Source: Bradyrhizobium sp. Gha (GTDB lineage: Bacteria > Pseudomonadota > Alphaproteobacteria > Rhizobiales > Xanthobacteraceae). From it: DNA of 64,000 nucleotides. Below the pieces are notes generated by a model, which had not been told where the DNA came from, searched no databases, and saw only the letters and a program-made list of their open reading frames with translations. Position 1 is the stretch's first letter, and every line of letters begins with the position of its first letter. The translations under genes were made by a program, and so were the position numbers. The stretch spans positions 180,001-244,000 of the forward strand of contig NZ_FOQM01000007.1 of the NCBI RefSeq assembly GCF_900113735.1, read 5' to 3'. Positions 16,108 through 25,454 of the stretch are shown piece after piece.

Positions 16108-16827
16108 ATGACGGTGTTTTCGGCAACCTCCCCTCGCTCTCCCAAAGCAAGCGCACGAACGCGCCCACGGGCGCATCTCGTCCCGCTTGCGCTCACTGGC
16201 GTGTTCGCGGCGGGTGCGGTCGCGCTGGTCGCCTATCTGCTGTGGCCGACCTGGAGCCCGGGCGGCGCCGATGTGCCGGACAAGCTGCCCGTCAGCGTCG
16301 GCGGGACGCTGTTCAACCTGCCGATCTCCGCGATCCGGATGAAGATCCAGCGGCACTCCGGACCGCAGGAGCGCATCGATCTCGACTTCCTCTATCCCTC
16401 GCTCGACGCGCCGAGCGGCCCCACGCATGTGACCGCCGATACCGTCGACACGGCCATGCAGCCGATCGACCGCATCTTCCTCTCGATCGCGGCACATCAC
16501 GATGCGCTTTCGCCCGAGCAACGCACCGCGACCATCTATCCGCACTATCTCGACCAGTCCGTGACGACACCTGCCGATGGATTGACGATGCGTCCGTTCC
16601 GCAGCGACACGCCCTATGGCAGCGAGGATCTCTATTCCGCGACCAGCCCCGCGCTGACTGCGCGCTGCACGCGCGATGCGGCCACACCCGGCATGTGCCT
16701 GTCGGAGCGCCGCGTCGACGGCGCCGACCTCACCTTCCGCTTTCCACGCAGCTGGCTGTCGCAATGGCGCGACGTCGCGAACGCCATGGACAAGCTGACG
16801 GTGCAGTTGCGCGGGCCGAAGGCGTAA
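16108..16827 (+). CDS. hypothetical single-span membrane protein
   Basis: 239 residues: a basic, Ser/Arg-rich cytoplasmic N-terminus, one transmembrane helix (about 28-50, LALTGVFAAGAVALVAYLLW) and a periplasmic domain of about 190 residues with no repeats. Two Cys (ARCTRDA and GMCLSER) could form a disulfide in the periplasm. I do not recognise the family. ATG at 16108 is the likely start. The frame is open 20 codons further, through sequence near the CtrA-type box. It ends just before a short interspersed repeat at 16851. Confidence 0.75.
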   Translation: MTVFSATSPRSPKASARTRPRAHLVPLALTGVFAAGAVALVAYLLWPTWSPGGADVPDKLPVSVGGTLFNLPISAIRMKIQRHSGPQERIDLDFLYPSLDAPSGPTHVTADTVDTAMQPIDRIFLSIAAHHDALSPEQRTATIYPHYLDQSVTTPADGLTMRPFRSDTPYGSEDLYSATSPALTARCTRDAATPGMCLSERRVDGADLTFRFPRSWLSQWRDVANAMDKLTVQLRGPKA

Positions 16828-16850
16828 GCACTGCCTCGATAACAAAAAGT

Positions 16851-16874
16851 CGAAAACAACCCCATGCACCGTAG
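16851..16874. repeat. short interspersed repeat (copy 1 of 2)
   Basis: CGAAAACAACCCCATGCAC followed by CGTAG. It matches 54159-54182 at 23 of 24 positions. Both copies begin 10-23 bp after the stop of a plus-strand gene. Confidence 0.6.
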
Positions 16875-16946
16875 CCGCGGCCGGCGGCGGTTCGTATTTA
16901 CCGAATTATGACTTGACCCGTCGGGCAAAACAGGGGCACGATGGCA

Positions 16947-18172
16947 TCATCGCATGATCCCCAGGCCCTCGCGCGATTCAGTCGCTCCCTCGCCGCGCTC
17001 GTCCCAGCGATAGTCCGGCAGATCCAGCCTGTCCGCGATGTCGCGGCCGACCACAAGTCTTGCCGCACCGGGCAATGAGAACGCCCTGACGACCTGGTTT
17101 CGAAACCACAGGCCGCGCGACGTCCTCGGCGCGAAGGCAGTGGCAAAGCGCTTCGCTCCGCGCTGCTTCCTCGCGATATAGCTCCGCAATCGGGTCTCGT
17201 AGGCGCTGAATGCTTCGCAGTAGCTGCCGCCAGCGCGTGCGAGCTCACCCGCAAGCACGTAGGCGGAGATCATGGCGAGCGCCGAGCCCTGTCCGGCGAC
17301 CAGCGACACGCAAAAGGCCGCATCGCCAATCAGGGCAACGCGTCCTCGCGACCAGCTGTCCATCTCGATCTGGCTGACACGATCGAAATACAATTCGTTC
17401 GCACGATCCAGTTCGCCGGCGGCCGCCGGCCACTCCCATCGCGCGCCGCGATATAGGTCATGCAGCTTCGCCTTCTGCTCGGCAAGCGTGCCGGGCCATC
17501 GATCGGTGTCACCGGTGAAAATGAAAACGAACAGCGTTCGATCATCACGCAGGGTAAAGCGTCCGATCATGCGGCCCGGCTTGGCGTACATGAGGTACGT
17601 GTTCTCGTCGCGCCTGTCGTAACCGTCGGTCTCGAATGCGGCGACACCGTAGCCGAGATGCCGTTCGAAAGCCTGTTGCGGCCCGAAGGCAAGACGCCGC
17701 ACCTGTGAATGCAGGCCGTCGGCGCCGACCACGAGATCGAAGTGGCGCTCTCCACCACGCCGCAAGCGAACCCCGACCCTGTCGGCCCGCTCCTCGAGCG
17801 CAACGATCTCGTCGCCGAAGAGGACCTCGATGGACTCGGCAGATGTCTCGTACAGCAAGCGCGACAGATCGCTTCGCGCCAGCGTGACGTAACGTCCGCC
17901 CGTGAGCTCGTCGAACACGCGTGTGCCGAAGCCGGCAATGCGCCCGCCTTCGTCGTCGACGATGCGCATCTCGCGCACATGATAGCCGGCGCCGGCAGCA
18001 GCCCCATGCGCTCGGCGATGTCGTAACCCAGGCCCCAGAAATCGATGACGTAGCCGCCGCGACGAAGCGCGGGCGCACGCTCGACCAGTGTCGGCACGTA
18101 GCCGGCACGGTGCAGCCAATAGGCCAGTGTCGGCCCCGCGATCCCCGCCCCGGAGATCAGCACGGATTTCAT
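16947..18172 (-). pseudogene. FAD-dependent monooxygenase, frameshifted
   Basis: The N-terminus (ATG 18172; SGAGIAGPTLAYWLHRAGY, dinucleotide fold; YVIDFWGLGYDIAERMGLLP) is in one frame. From about 17990 the homologous sequence continues in another frame (AGYHVREMRIVDDEG, VVGADGLHSQVR, LIGDAAFCVSLVAGQGSALA) to the stop at 16947. Related enzymes have a few more residues between GLLP and AGYHV. The likely event is therefore a deletion of about 10 nt within the GCCGGCGCCGGC run, which also shifts the frame. Intact, it would be a class A flavoprotein hydroxylase of about 405 residues. It is either a recent pseudogene or a sequence error. Reading from 18172 alone stops at 17567. Confidence 0.75.
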
Positions 18173-18264
18173 GAAGGGAATATGGGATGGGCGGCGACCG
18201 ATTGCACCGCCCCGTCAATCACCAGATGATGACTGCGGAGTTCCGCGTCACGTCACCGGCCGGG

Positions 18265-18483
18265 CTATTCCTGATCGACCAGATCGTCTTCCAGGATCGC
18301 CATCTGAAACTGGAACGAGCGATCATCGTCCTCGTCGTCGACGAACAAAACGCCGATGAACTCCTCGCCGATATAGACCTCGGCGGAATCGTCCTTCTTC
18401 GGCCGCGGCACGACGCGGATCTTGGGATTGCCGAATACGCGCTTCAGATACGCATCTAACTTTCTGACTTCTTTGACGTCCAC
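18265..18483 (-). CDS. DUF3126-family protein
   Basis: 72 residues, acidic, with a compact alpha/beta pattern: KLDAYLKRVFGNPKIRVVPR, then DSAEVYIGEEFIGVLFVDDE, then SFQFQMAILEDDL. This matches the DUF3126 family, widespread in Alphaproteobacteria next to cysE and of unknown function. The start is GTG at 18483. It lies downstream of cysE in the same direction, but a terminator-like hairpin separates them (18571-18592), so it probably has its own promoter or is expressed by read-through. Confidence 0.85.
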   Translation of the reverse strand: MDVKEVRKLDAYLKRVFGNPKIRVVPRPKKDDSAEVYIGEEFIGVLFVDDEDDDRSFQFQMAILEDDLVDQE

Positions 18484-18570
18484 GGCAAGTCTCCGATCAA
18501 AATTGGTCGGCGGGTTTTAGGACGAGACGCGACGAACCGCCAGCATGAATTGCCAAAGAATTTGGGGGAC

Positions 18571-18592
18571 GAAAAGGCCGGAGAATCCGGCC
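18571..18592 (-). terminator. Rho-independent terminator after cysE
   Basis: On the minus strand GGCCGGA-TTC-TCCGGCC followed by TTTTC: a 7-bp stem with a tight loop, 16 bp after the cysE stop. Confidence 0.75.
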
Positions 18593-18607
18593 CTCGAGCT
18601 CACGAAT

Positions 18608-19432
18608 TCAAAGACCCATCGCGTTGATCATCTGATCCATGGTGCGCGACGGCTCGGCACAGCCGGCCTCGCCGACGATCTTGGCCGGCACGCCGGCGAC
18701 CGTGACGTTGTGCGGCACCGGCTTCACCACGACCGAGCCGGCCGCGATGCGCGCGCAATGGCCGATCTCGATGTTGCCGAGGATCTTTGCGCCGGCGCCG
18801 ATCAACACGCCATGACGAATCTTGGGATGGCGGTCCTCGTTCTCCTTGCCGGTGCCGCCGAGCGTGACGCCATGCAGGATCGAGACGTCGTCCTCGATCA
18901 CAGCGGTCTCGCCGCAGACGAAGCCGGTGGCGTGGTCGAGGAAGATGCCGCGGCCGATGCGCGCGGCCGGATTGATGTCGGTCTGGAACACCGCCGACGC
19001 GCGGCTCTGCAGGTAATACGCGAAATCCTTGCGGCCCTTCAGGTAGAGCCAGTGCGCCAGGCGATGGGTCTGGAGCGCGTGAAAGCCCTTGAAATAAAGC
19101 AAGGGGTCGATGAAGCGCGAGGTGGCGGGATCGCGGTCGTAGACGGCGACGAGATCGGCGCGGAAGGCGTTGCCCAAATCGGGATCGTCGCGCAGGGCTT
19201 CGTCGAAGGTCTGCCGCACCAGATCGCCCGACAGCGCGGAGTGATCGAGCCGGTCGGCGACGCGATGGACCACCGAATCTTCCAGGCGGCTGTGATGCAG
19301 CACGGTCGAGTAGATGAAGGTCGCAAGCTCGGGCTCGCGGTGGACGATGTCCTCGGCCTCGCCGCGGATCCGATCCCAGATCGGATCGAGCGTTGCGAGC
19401 TTTCCTCCCGGATTGACCTGATGCACTGCCAT
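18608..19432 (-). CDS. cysE: serine O-acetyltransferase
   Basis: 274 residues. Makes O-acetylserine from serine and acetyl-CoA, the committed step of cysteine synthesis. The N-terminal helical domain (about 1-140) holds FHALQTHRLAHWLY with the catalytic His region. The C-terminal left-handed beta helix (ARIGRGIFLDHATGFVCGET, DVSILHGVTLGGTGK) carries the substrate Asp-His pair and the flexible GGTGK loop. ATG at 19432 begins the usual N-terminus. The frame continues 44 codons further through a Cys/Arg-rich shadow. A terminator follows, and a DUF3126 gene lies downstream, the usual alphaproteobacterial neighbour. Confidence 0.95.
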   Translation of the reverse strand: MAVHQVNPGGKLATLDPIWDRIRGEAEDIVHREPELATFIYSTVLHHSRLEDSVVHRVADRLDHSALSGDLVRQTFDEALRDDPDLGNAFRADLVAVYDRDPATSRFIDPLLYFKGFHALQTHRLAHWLYLKGRKDFAYYLQSRASAVFQTDINPAARIGRGIFLDHATGFVCGETAVIEDDVSILHGVTLGGTGKENEDRHPKIRHGVLIGAGAKILGNIEIGHCARIAAGSVVVKPVPHNVTVAGVPAKIVGEAGCAEPSRTMDQMINAMGL

Positions 19433-19708
19433 GGAATCTGCTCTTTCGAATTGGCTCGTTGGGCTGGCCTTATAGCATAGTCTAGGCGACAAAGTCCTGA
19501 CGGGCTTGCCTGAGAGTGAACAGCGCCTTGCCCCGCAGAAGCATGCCAACGCCTTGAAACACAAAGGTTTCCCAGAACGCCCCCGAGCGGCGAGGTCGGC
19601 TCAAAGTGGTCAGAGTTTCGGCAAATTCAAGCCGGGCGGCGTCAAACTATTGGTGAATTTCGCCTCAACCACTATTGCGGGCATGTTCGGCACGAGGACG
19701 GAGCAATC

Positions 19709-21082
19709 TTGAGCATCACCACTGATCAATTGCGCGCGCGCGCCGCGGGTACCTTTTGGCTGCGGTTGGCGGCGGTGGCTCTGCCCCTCGTCATGATCGC
19801 ACCGGCGTTCTGGAATGGTTATCCGCTGCTGCAGTGGGATACCGGGGGCTATCTGGCGCGCTGGTACGAGGGTTATCTCGTCCCCAGCCGCTCCACGGTG
19901 TTCGGGCTTTATCTGCATTATGGCGAGAATTTCGGCTTCTGGATCAACCTCGCGGTGCAGTCGCTGGCGACGCTGTGGCTGCTGCAGCTGACGCTGCGCG
20001 TGCTCTCGATGATGCAGACGTTCCGCTTCGTCGCGATCAGCTTGTTGCTGATCCTGTCGACGGCCCTGCCCTGGCTCGCCAGCATGCTGCTCACCGACAT
20101 CTTCGCGGGTCTCTCGATCCTATCGCTGTTCCTGCTCGTGATCGGCGGACCGCGGACATCGGTGCTCGAAAAGATCTCGCTGTTCGTCTTCACCGCCTTT
20201 GCCGCCGCAACCCACAGCGCCACGCTCGGCGTGCTGCTCGGGCTCTGCGTTGCCGGCTGGATGGCGCGGCCGTTGCTGGGACGCCGTGTCCCGATCGCCG
20301 GGCTGGCCTGCGCGAGCCTGACCATCATAGCCGGCAGTCTGATGCTGCTGTCGGCCAACCACGCTCTATCGGGCAAATGGGCCTGGACACCCGGCGGCTA
20401 CGGCGTCGCCTTCGGCCGCATGATGCAGGACGGCATCGTGGCGCGTTTCCTCGATGACCATTGCCCGCGCGAAGACTTCAAGCTTTGTCCCTACCGCCAT
20501 GAATTGCCGGCGACGGCCGACGAATTCCTGTGGGGCAACAGCATGTTCAACACGCTCGGCCGCTTCGACGGGCTCAACGACGAGATGGGCACCATCGTCG
20601 TGCGATCGCTCGCCGATTATCCGGTCTGGCAGGCCGGTGCGGCGCTGCGGGCGACGGGCCAGCAATTGCTCCACGTGGCGACCGGCGAAGGCGCCAGCGT
20701 CTGGATCCCGCACACCTATGGCATCATCGAACGCTACATCCCGGCGCAGGTCGCACCGATGCGCGCGGCGCGCCAGCAGCATTGGGGCCTCAATTTCGAC
20801 TACGTCAACTGGCTGCACGTTCCGGTCGCGCTGGTCTCGATGCTGGGACTGCTCGTGCTGCTCGGACATGCGCTCGCCCATCGCAGGCTCGACGACCTGT
20901 CGCTCCTCGCGGCGACCGTGACGCTGGCGCTGCTGGGCAATGCCTTCATCTGCGGCGTGATCTCGGGCCCGCACGACCGCTATGGCGCACGGATGGTGTG
21001 GGTCGCGACCTTCGTGGTGCTGATGGCGCTGTTTCGATCGATCGGCGGTGAACCAGCGGACGACGAGTCAGCCGCGGCGTGA
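19709..21082 (+). CDS. polytopic membrane protein, unknown (glycosyltransferase-C-like topology)
   Basis: 457 residues with about ten hydrophobic helices and a large non-membrane insert (about 235-340: DDHCPREDFKLCPYRHELPA and beyond). An early acidic loop, WDTGGYLARWYEG, sits where GT-C glycosyltransferases carry their catalytic Asp. That suggests, but does not prove, a lipid-linked sugar transferase. The start is TTG (19709), preceded by GGACGGAG at good spacing. Stand-alone gene. Its last 15 bp overlap the 3' end of the convergent hydrolase gene. Confidence 0.75.
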   Translation: MSITTDQLRARAAGTFWLRLAAVALPLVMIAPAFWNGYPLLQWDTGGYLARWYEGYLVPSRSTVFGLYLHYGENFGFWINLAVQSLATLWLLQLTLRVLSMMQTFRFVAISLLLILSTALPWLASMLLTDIFAGLSILSLFLLVIGGPRTSVLEKISLFVFTAFAAATHSATLGVLLGLCVAGWMARPLLGRRVPIAGLACASLTIIAGSLMLLSANHALSGKWAWTPGGYGVAFGRMMQDGIVARFLDDHCPREDFKLCPYRHELPATADEFLWGNSMFNTLGRFDGLNDEMGTIVVRSLADYPVWQAGAALRATGQQLLHVATGEGASVWIPHTYGIIERYIPAQVAPMRAARQQHWGLNFDYVNWLHVPVALVSMLGLLVLLGHALAHRRLDDLSLLAATVTLALLGNAFICGVISGPHDRYGARMVWVATFVVLMALFRSIGGEPADDESAAA

Positions 21083-21823
21083 GAGGAAGTCGAGCACGCC
21101 TGATTTGTAGACCTTGTCGCCGACCGCGCGCATGTGATCGCGGCCCGGAATATCGAGCACTTCCGACCCGGGGATGATCGCGCCGAGCGCGCTGGCCGAA
21201 CCCGCAACATCGTCGGTCGAGCCGACCGCGATCAGCACCGGCACGTCGATGCGTGCGGCCTCGTCGCGGGTCATGAGATCGCGGGTGCCGCGCAGGCAGG
21301 CGGCGAGCGCCTTGCGGTCCGAACGGGTTTGGTCTGCAAACGCACGAAAGGTGCGGCCGACGGGATCGCTGACGTCCTCGAGCGAGGGCGCCTCCAGCGC
21401 CTTCGCGACGTTCTCGCCAGGCCCCGTGCCCTCGATCAGGCCGCCGATGCCGATGCCGCCGAGAATCGCCGAGCGCAGACGCTGCGGCTCATTGAGGCCG
21501 AGCCAGGCCGTCATCCGCCCGCCCATCGAATAGCCCATGATGTCGGCCTGCGGGATGGCGAGATGATCCATCAACGCCAGCACGTCGGCGGCCATGGTGG
21601 GGATCGAGTATTGCGCGGGATCGTAGAGTTTTGCGCTCTCGCCATGGCCGCGATTATCCAGTGCAATGACGCGGCGGCCGTTCTTGCGCAGCTCCGAGAC
21701 CCAGGTCGGATAGACCCAGTTCACGTTCTTGCTCGAGGCAAAGCCGTGCACCAGGATGATCGGATCGCCCTCGCCTTCATCGAGATAGGCAATTTCAACG
21801 TCGCCGTTGTGAAAGCTCGGCAT
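21068..21823 (-). CDS. alpha/beta-fold hydrolase
   Basis: 251 residues of the alpha/beta hydrolase superfamily. Oxyanion-hole motif HGFASSKN (26-33), nucleophile elbow GYSMGG with Ser99, and a C-terminal catalytic His in GRDHMRA. An acid residue in the VGSTDD segment completes the triad. It should hydrolyse an ester, lactone or C-C bond. The lid region (about 120-170) is typical of esterase or 3-oxoadipate enol-lactonase-like proteins, but the substrate is unknown. ATG at 21823 opens the domain. The frame extends well upstream as a shadow of the neighbouring gene. Same direction as, and 35 bp downstream of, the gene starting at 22995. Confidence 0.88.
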   Translation of the reverse strand: MPSFHNGDVEIAYLDEGEGDPIILVHGFASSKNVNWVYPTWVSELRKNGRRVIALDNRGHGESAKLYDPAQYSIPTMAADVLALMDHLAIPQADIMGYSMGGRMTAWLGLNEPQRLRSAILGGIGIGGLIEGTGPGENVAKALEAPSLEDVSDPVGRTFRAFADQTRSDRKALAACLRGTRDLMTRDEAARIDVPVLIAVGSTDDVAGSASALGAIIPGSEVLDIPGRDHMRAVGDKVYKSGVLDFLSRRG

Positions 21824-21858
21824 CAGCAGTTCCGGATTGTTGGGGGGAAGAGTTGATC

Positions 21859-22995
21859 TTAGGCCGTCGCGGCCGCGCTGGCCAGAGCGGCCTCGGCCGC
21901 AGCCTGGGCCCGGCGGAGCCGCCGCGCCCGTCTGCGATCGCACCAGGCCTGGGTCAGGCGCTCGGTGGTCGCCTTGATCGAGGACAGCAGGCCGAACAGC
22001 GTCAGGGCAGCGCCGAACAGCCACAGCGCGAGATCGAACGCCCCGCCGACGAGCAGCAGCGCACTGCGGCCGAGCACTTTCATGATCGCACGTGTCTTGC
22101 CGCCTTGCGCTTCCGCAAGCCGCGCCGCGCGCGAAACATCCTTCGGCCCTTCCGCGATCCGCAGCGTATCCATTGCGCCGCGCGCACCGGTCTTCTCGGC
22201 GACGCGCGTGACATCCTTGCCGAGCCGGACCAGCGCGCCGGCTTTCTCGACGCGGAACGCGGCCTTGATCGCGCTCATGGTCTCGCCCGGCCGCAGCACC
22301 GAACCGGAGGCGACCGCGTTCTGCAGCATCGGCGTGTCGACCACCTCGCGCGCGGAGCGGCCGGCCCATGCGGCGAGACCTTCGCCGAGCCGTCCGACCT
22401 TGCGGGCATCCTTCACCAGCGTCAGCCCGGCGCGAACAGGCGCCGCGCCGCCGGCCGACACGTAGGTCACGGCCGTCACCGCGAGGCCAGCGGTGGCGAG
22501 GCCAAGCACCAGGCGGTCGGTGTCCTCGCCCATGGCGAGATGCTTGCCCTCGCGCACGACGTCCCTGATATCGCCGATCACGAAGAGATCGCCGGCCACC
22601 GTCCCGGACAGGCTCGCGACGTCGTCGGCATTGCCGGTGACGAGCCCGGTGGCAAAGCGCCTGGCGAAATGCGCGGAGGAATTTTCGACTTTGACCGCAT
22701 CGGCGACCCGGCTCAGAAGATCGTCGGGCAGCGCGATGTTGCGGTCCCGTGCGAGCGCGACGAAGCTGTCGGCGAGATCGGCGTCACCTTCGTGAAGCGC
22801 CGCCTCGATATTGTCCTGAACCAGGCGGTCGTTGTTTGCGAGGGCCGCATCGAGCTTGAGCTCGGACAGGGCGGGCGGATCATCCTGGGCGGCGAGAACA
22901 GCGCCGGCCTGGCGGGCATGCGGCACTACCTGCGCGAGTACAAGGCTGCATGCAGCGATCCCCGTCAATGCGGAGCTGATTCGCAGCCACTTCAT
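21859..22995 (-). CDS. hypothetical membrane protein
   Basis: 378 residues. A signal-anchor (about 5-25) is followed by a mainly helical soluble region with alternating acidic and basic residues (ALANNDRLVQDNIEAALHEG, DADLADSFVALARDRNIALP), a hydrophobic pair (about 165-190), a long Ala/Arg-rich helix region, a final hydrophobic hairpin (about 305-340) and a basic tail. No enzymatic motif is visible. It resembles uncharacterised rhizobial proteins. ATG at 22995 is chosen because it opens the signal-anchor. Followed closely by the hydrolase gene, probably in one transcript. Confidence 0.72.
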   Translation of the reverse strand: MKWLRISSALTGIAACSLVLAQVVPHARQAGAVLAAQDDPPALSELKLDAALANNDRLVQDNIEAALHEGDADLADSFVALARDRNIALPDDLLSRVADAVKVENSSAHFARRFATGLVTGNADDVASLSGTVAGDLFVIGDIRDVVREGKHLAMGEDTDRLVLGLATAGLAVTAVTYVSAGGAAPVRAGLTLVKDARKVGRLGEGLAAWAGRSAREVVDTPMLQNAVASGSVLRPGETMSAIKAAFRVEKAGALVRLGKDVTRVAEKTGARGAMDTLRIAEGPKDVSRAARLAEAQGGKTRAIMKVLGRSALLLVGGAFDLALWLFGAALTLFGLLSSIKATTERLTQAWCDRRRARRLRRAQAAAEAALASAAATA

Positions 22996-23313
22996 GCTGA
23001 AAGCCTGGACATTCGCTGGATCACTCGCGCGGGATCTTTGCGCCCGCTGGTGGTCTTTCGTCACGATTTCGCGTGTCCACAGACATAGTATGCCAAAATT
23101 GCGACACAACGTCCCCGACGAAAGAAGGGCTTCTCTGAGGCGACAAGATTGTGTCGAATTTGCATGAGCAAATGAGCATGGGGCAATTGCGAACCTTTCG
23201 GTTCCACCGGGCTAGCAATCACCTGCACCCATCAGTATGGTCCGCGGCGTCGATAATATGCCGCGTCACCGCTGATTGTGTCTGCCGCCATTGCCACTCC
23301 AGGATGAACTACG

Positions 23314-23559
23314 ATGTCCGACCATGTCGTCCCGCACTTCCATAACGATGCCGGTGTCCCCGTCATCGAGATCGGCTCGCAAGAGTTCATGTGCGTCGGC
23401 GCCAACCCTCCGTTCGATCATCCGCATGTGTTCCTGGACCTCGGCAACGACAACGAGATCATCTGCCCGTACTGCTCGACGCTGTACCGCTTCGCCGCCG
23501 ACCTGAAGCCGGGCGAAGCCCGCCCGCCCGAATGCGTCTTGAAGGACAAGGTGGCCTGA
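23314..23559 (+). CDS. zinc-finger domain protein (NDUFS6-like)
   Basis: 81 residues matching the small zinc-finger family related to the mitochondrial complex I subunit NDUFS6. Putative zinc ligands are Cys27 (EFMCVG), His37 (FDHPHVF) and the CPYC pair (51-54). In Alphaproteobacteria it is thought to assist NADH:quinone oxidoreductase assembly, by analogy with the eukaryotic subunit. AGGATGA lies about 8 nt before the ATG. The monooxygenase gene starts 19 bp after its stop, so the two may be co-transcribed, although no functional link is known. Confidence 0.88.
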   Translation: MSDHVVPHFHNDAGVPVIEIGSQEFMCVGANPPFDHPHVFLDLGNDNEIICPYCSTLYRFAADLKPGEARPPECVLKDKVA

Positions 23560-23578
23560 CCGTTCGCTTCGGTCAGGG

Positions 23579-24781
23579 GTGGCCCTCCCGCGAACGATCG
23601 TCATTGCCGGCGCCGGTATCGGAGGACTGACGGCTGCGCTTGCACTGGCGGAGCGCGGTTTCCGCATCGTCGTGCTGGAAAAGGCCGAGCGGCTCGAGGA
23701 CATCGGCGCCGGCCTGCAACTCTCTCCCAATGCCAGCCGCGTGCTGGTCGAGCTCGGCCTGACGGAGCGGCTGAAGCTGCGTGCGGTCGTCCCCGAGGCG
23801 GTCTCGATCATGAGTGCGCGCACCGGCGGCGAAGTGCTGCGGATGCCGCTCGGCGAGGCCGCCGCGGCGCGCGCCGGCGCTCCCTATTGGGTTGTGCATC
23901 GGGCCGACCTGCAATCGGCGCTGTCAGGCGCGGTCGCAGACCATCCCGATATCGATTTGAAATTGGGGGCCACATTCGAAGATGTCGCGCCCCACGCCAA
24001 GGGACTGACGGTGGTCCATCGCAGCGGGACCATCCGCCGCAGCGATCTCGCCAGCGCGCTGATCGGCGCCGATGGCATCTGGTCCACGGTCCGCCAGCAT
24101 CTGTTTCCCGAGGTGCAGCCGCGCTTCTCCGGGCTGATCGCCTGGCGCGGCACGCTCGATGCCACGCAGCTGCCGAAGGAGTTTACGGCGCGTCGGGTGC
24201 AGCTCTGGATGGGCTCGAACGCCCATCTCGTCGCCTATCCGATCGCGGGCGGCCGGCAGCTCAACGTGGTGGCGGTGCTGCCGGGGACCTGGAACAGGCC
24301 GGGCTGGAGCGCGGCAGGCGATGCCTCGGAGGTGATGGAGGCCTTCGCCGCACCGCGCTGGCCGCCGACAGCGCGGATGATGCTGGCCGCCGTCGACAGC
24401 TGGCGCAAATGGGCGCTGTTCGGCGTGCCCGACGGCTGCCCGTGGAGCAAGGGCCCGGTCGCGCTGCTCGGCGACGCCGTGCATGCGATGCTGCCGTTCG
24501 CGGCCCAAGGCGCGGGCATGGCGATCGAGGATGCAGCGGTACTGGCTCAGCATCTGAGCCTCGAGGACGCGCAGGATGCCGCCGGTGTCACGGCGGCGCT
24601 GAAGCGATTTGGGCAGGCGCGTCAGGCGCGTGTCAGGAAGGTGCAGCGCACCGCGCGGCAACAGGGCCGCATCTATCATCTGGGCGGCCCGTTCGCGATC
24701 GCGCGCGATCTTGCGATCCGAGCGCTTGGCCCAGACCGCATGCTGGCGCGGCAGGACTGGATCTACGGCTGGCGCCCCTAG
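23579..24781 (+). CDS. FAD-dependent aromatic monooxygenase (salicylate/3-hydroxybenzoate hydroxylase-like)
   Basis: 400 residues of class A flavoprotein monooxygenases. N-terminal GAGIGGLTAALALAERG binds the FAD ADP part, the DG motif is GADGIWSTVR, and the GD motif is LLGDAVHAMLPFAAQGAG. IGAGLQLSPNASRVL after the first strand is typical of salicylate and 3-hydroxybenzoate 6-hydroxylases. It should hydroxylate an aromatic acid with NAD(P)H and O2. The start is GTG at 23579, just inside the dinucleotide fold. The 3' end overlaps that of the convergent lipoprotein gene by 4 bp. Confidence 0.9.
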   Translation: MALPRTIVIAGAGIGGLTAALALAERGFRIVVLEKAERLEDIGAGLQLSPNASRVLVELGLTERLKLRAVVPEAVSIMSARTGGEVLRMPLGEAAAARAGAPYWVVHRADLQSALSGAVADHPDIDLKLGATFEDVAPHAKGLTVVHRSGTIRRSDLASALIGADGIWSTVRQHLFPEVQPRFSGLIAWRGTLDATQLPKEFTARRVQLWMGSNAHLVAYPIAGGRQLNVVAVLPGTWNRPGWSAAGDASEVMEAFAAPRWPPTARMMLAAVDSWRKWALFGVPDGCPWSKGPVALLGDAVHAMLPFAAQGAGMAIEDAAVLAQHLSLEDAQDAAGVTAALKRFGQARQARVRKVQRTARQQGRIYHLGGPFAIARDLAIRALGPDRMLARQDWIYGWRP

Positions 24782-25188
24782 CGTTTCGGAGCGGGCTTGA
24801 TGTCCGGCCGCTGCGGCGTCGCGGCGGCAGGCGTTGCATCAGGCGGCGTCTCCCGGCATCTGTTGCGGCGCCAGGCGTCCTCGGCCATTTGCGCCGAACC
24901 GCGCACGGCGATGTAGTCGTTGCGATAGGCGAGCTCGGACACCACGGCGCCGCCGGTACCGGTCTCGGCCTTGTCCATCAGTCTCTGCAATTCCACGGTA
25001 CGCGACGCGAGCCCCTTGCGCTCCGCCTCGAGCTGCTTGCAGTCGTACAATTCGTATCTGGCGGGATCGGCAAAGGCCGGAGCGATCGTCTCGCTCACGC
25101 CGGCACAGCCGGACAGTGCGAAGCCGGCCGCGACCAGCGCGGCAACCGCGCAAGCGAGGCGCAGGGACAAGGAAAGCGAAGCAGGCAT
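24778..25188 (-). CDS. putative lipoprotein, unknown function
   Basis: 136 residues with a lipoprotein signal: basic start, hydrophobic stretch and lipobox LSGC (Cys about residue 27). The mature part is short and helical (YDCKQLEAERKGLASRTVEL), with Cys residues that may pair (YDCKQL and RNRCRE), and ends in a Pro/Ala-rich tail. It is presumably anchored to the inner or outer membrane. ATG at 25188 opens the signal peptide, and the frame runs 38 codons further without a sensible N-terminus. It is convergent with the monooxygenase gene and overlaps its last codons. Confidence 0.8.
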   Translation of the reverse strand: MPASLSLSLRLACAVAALVAAGFALSGCAGVSETIAPAFADPARYELYDCKQLEAERKGLASRTVELQRLMDKAETGTGGAVVSELAYRNDYIAVRGSAQMAEDAWRRNRCRETPPDATPAAATPQRPDIKPAPKR

Positions 25189-25357
25189 GGGCAGAAAAAT
25201 AGTCCCCGTGAATTGAGAATGCCTAAAGCAGGGCCAGATGTCCGGATTGAGGCTTTGCCTTGTGCCGCCGGCTCGCTTAAGGAAGACACACCTCCGGCGC
25301 AACGCGTCGATTCCAGACCGTCGGACGGGACTTAAGTGTTTGATCTCGTTGGATCAA

Positions 25358-25446
25358 GCGGGCATGGCGGAATTGGTAGACGCAAGGGACTTAAAATCCC
25401 TCGGTGCGCAAGCGCTGTGCCGGTTCGACCCCGGCTGCCCGCACCA
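25358..25446 (+). tRNA. tRNA-Leu (anticodon UAA)
   Basis: A cloverleaf reads directly: acceptor GCGGGCA / TGCCCGC, D-arm with AATTGGTAGAC, anticodon stem AGGGA / TCCCT around loop CTTAAAA (anticodon TAA), the long variable arm expected of a class II tRNA (CGGTGCGCAAGCGCTGTG), and T-arm CCGG-TTCGACC-CCGG. The 3' CCA is encoded (25444-25446). The gene lies between the lipoprotein gene and a convergent membrane-protein gene that ends 9 bp later. Confidence 0.97.
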
Positions 25447-25454
25447 ACGACTCG

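Noticed and set aside
21853..23088. 411-residue plus-strand frame
   Set aside because: Antisense to the hypothetical membrane-protein gene. The minus strand has a signal-anchor and plausible protein, the plus frame does not.
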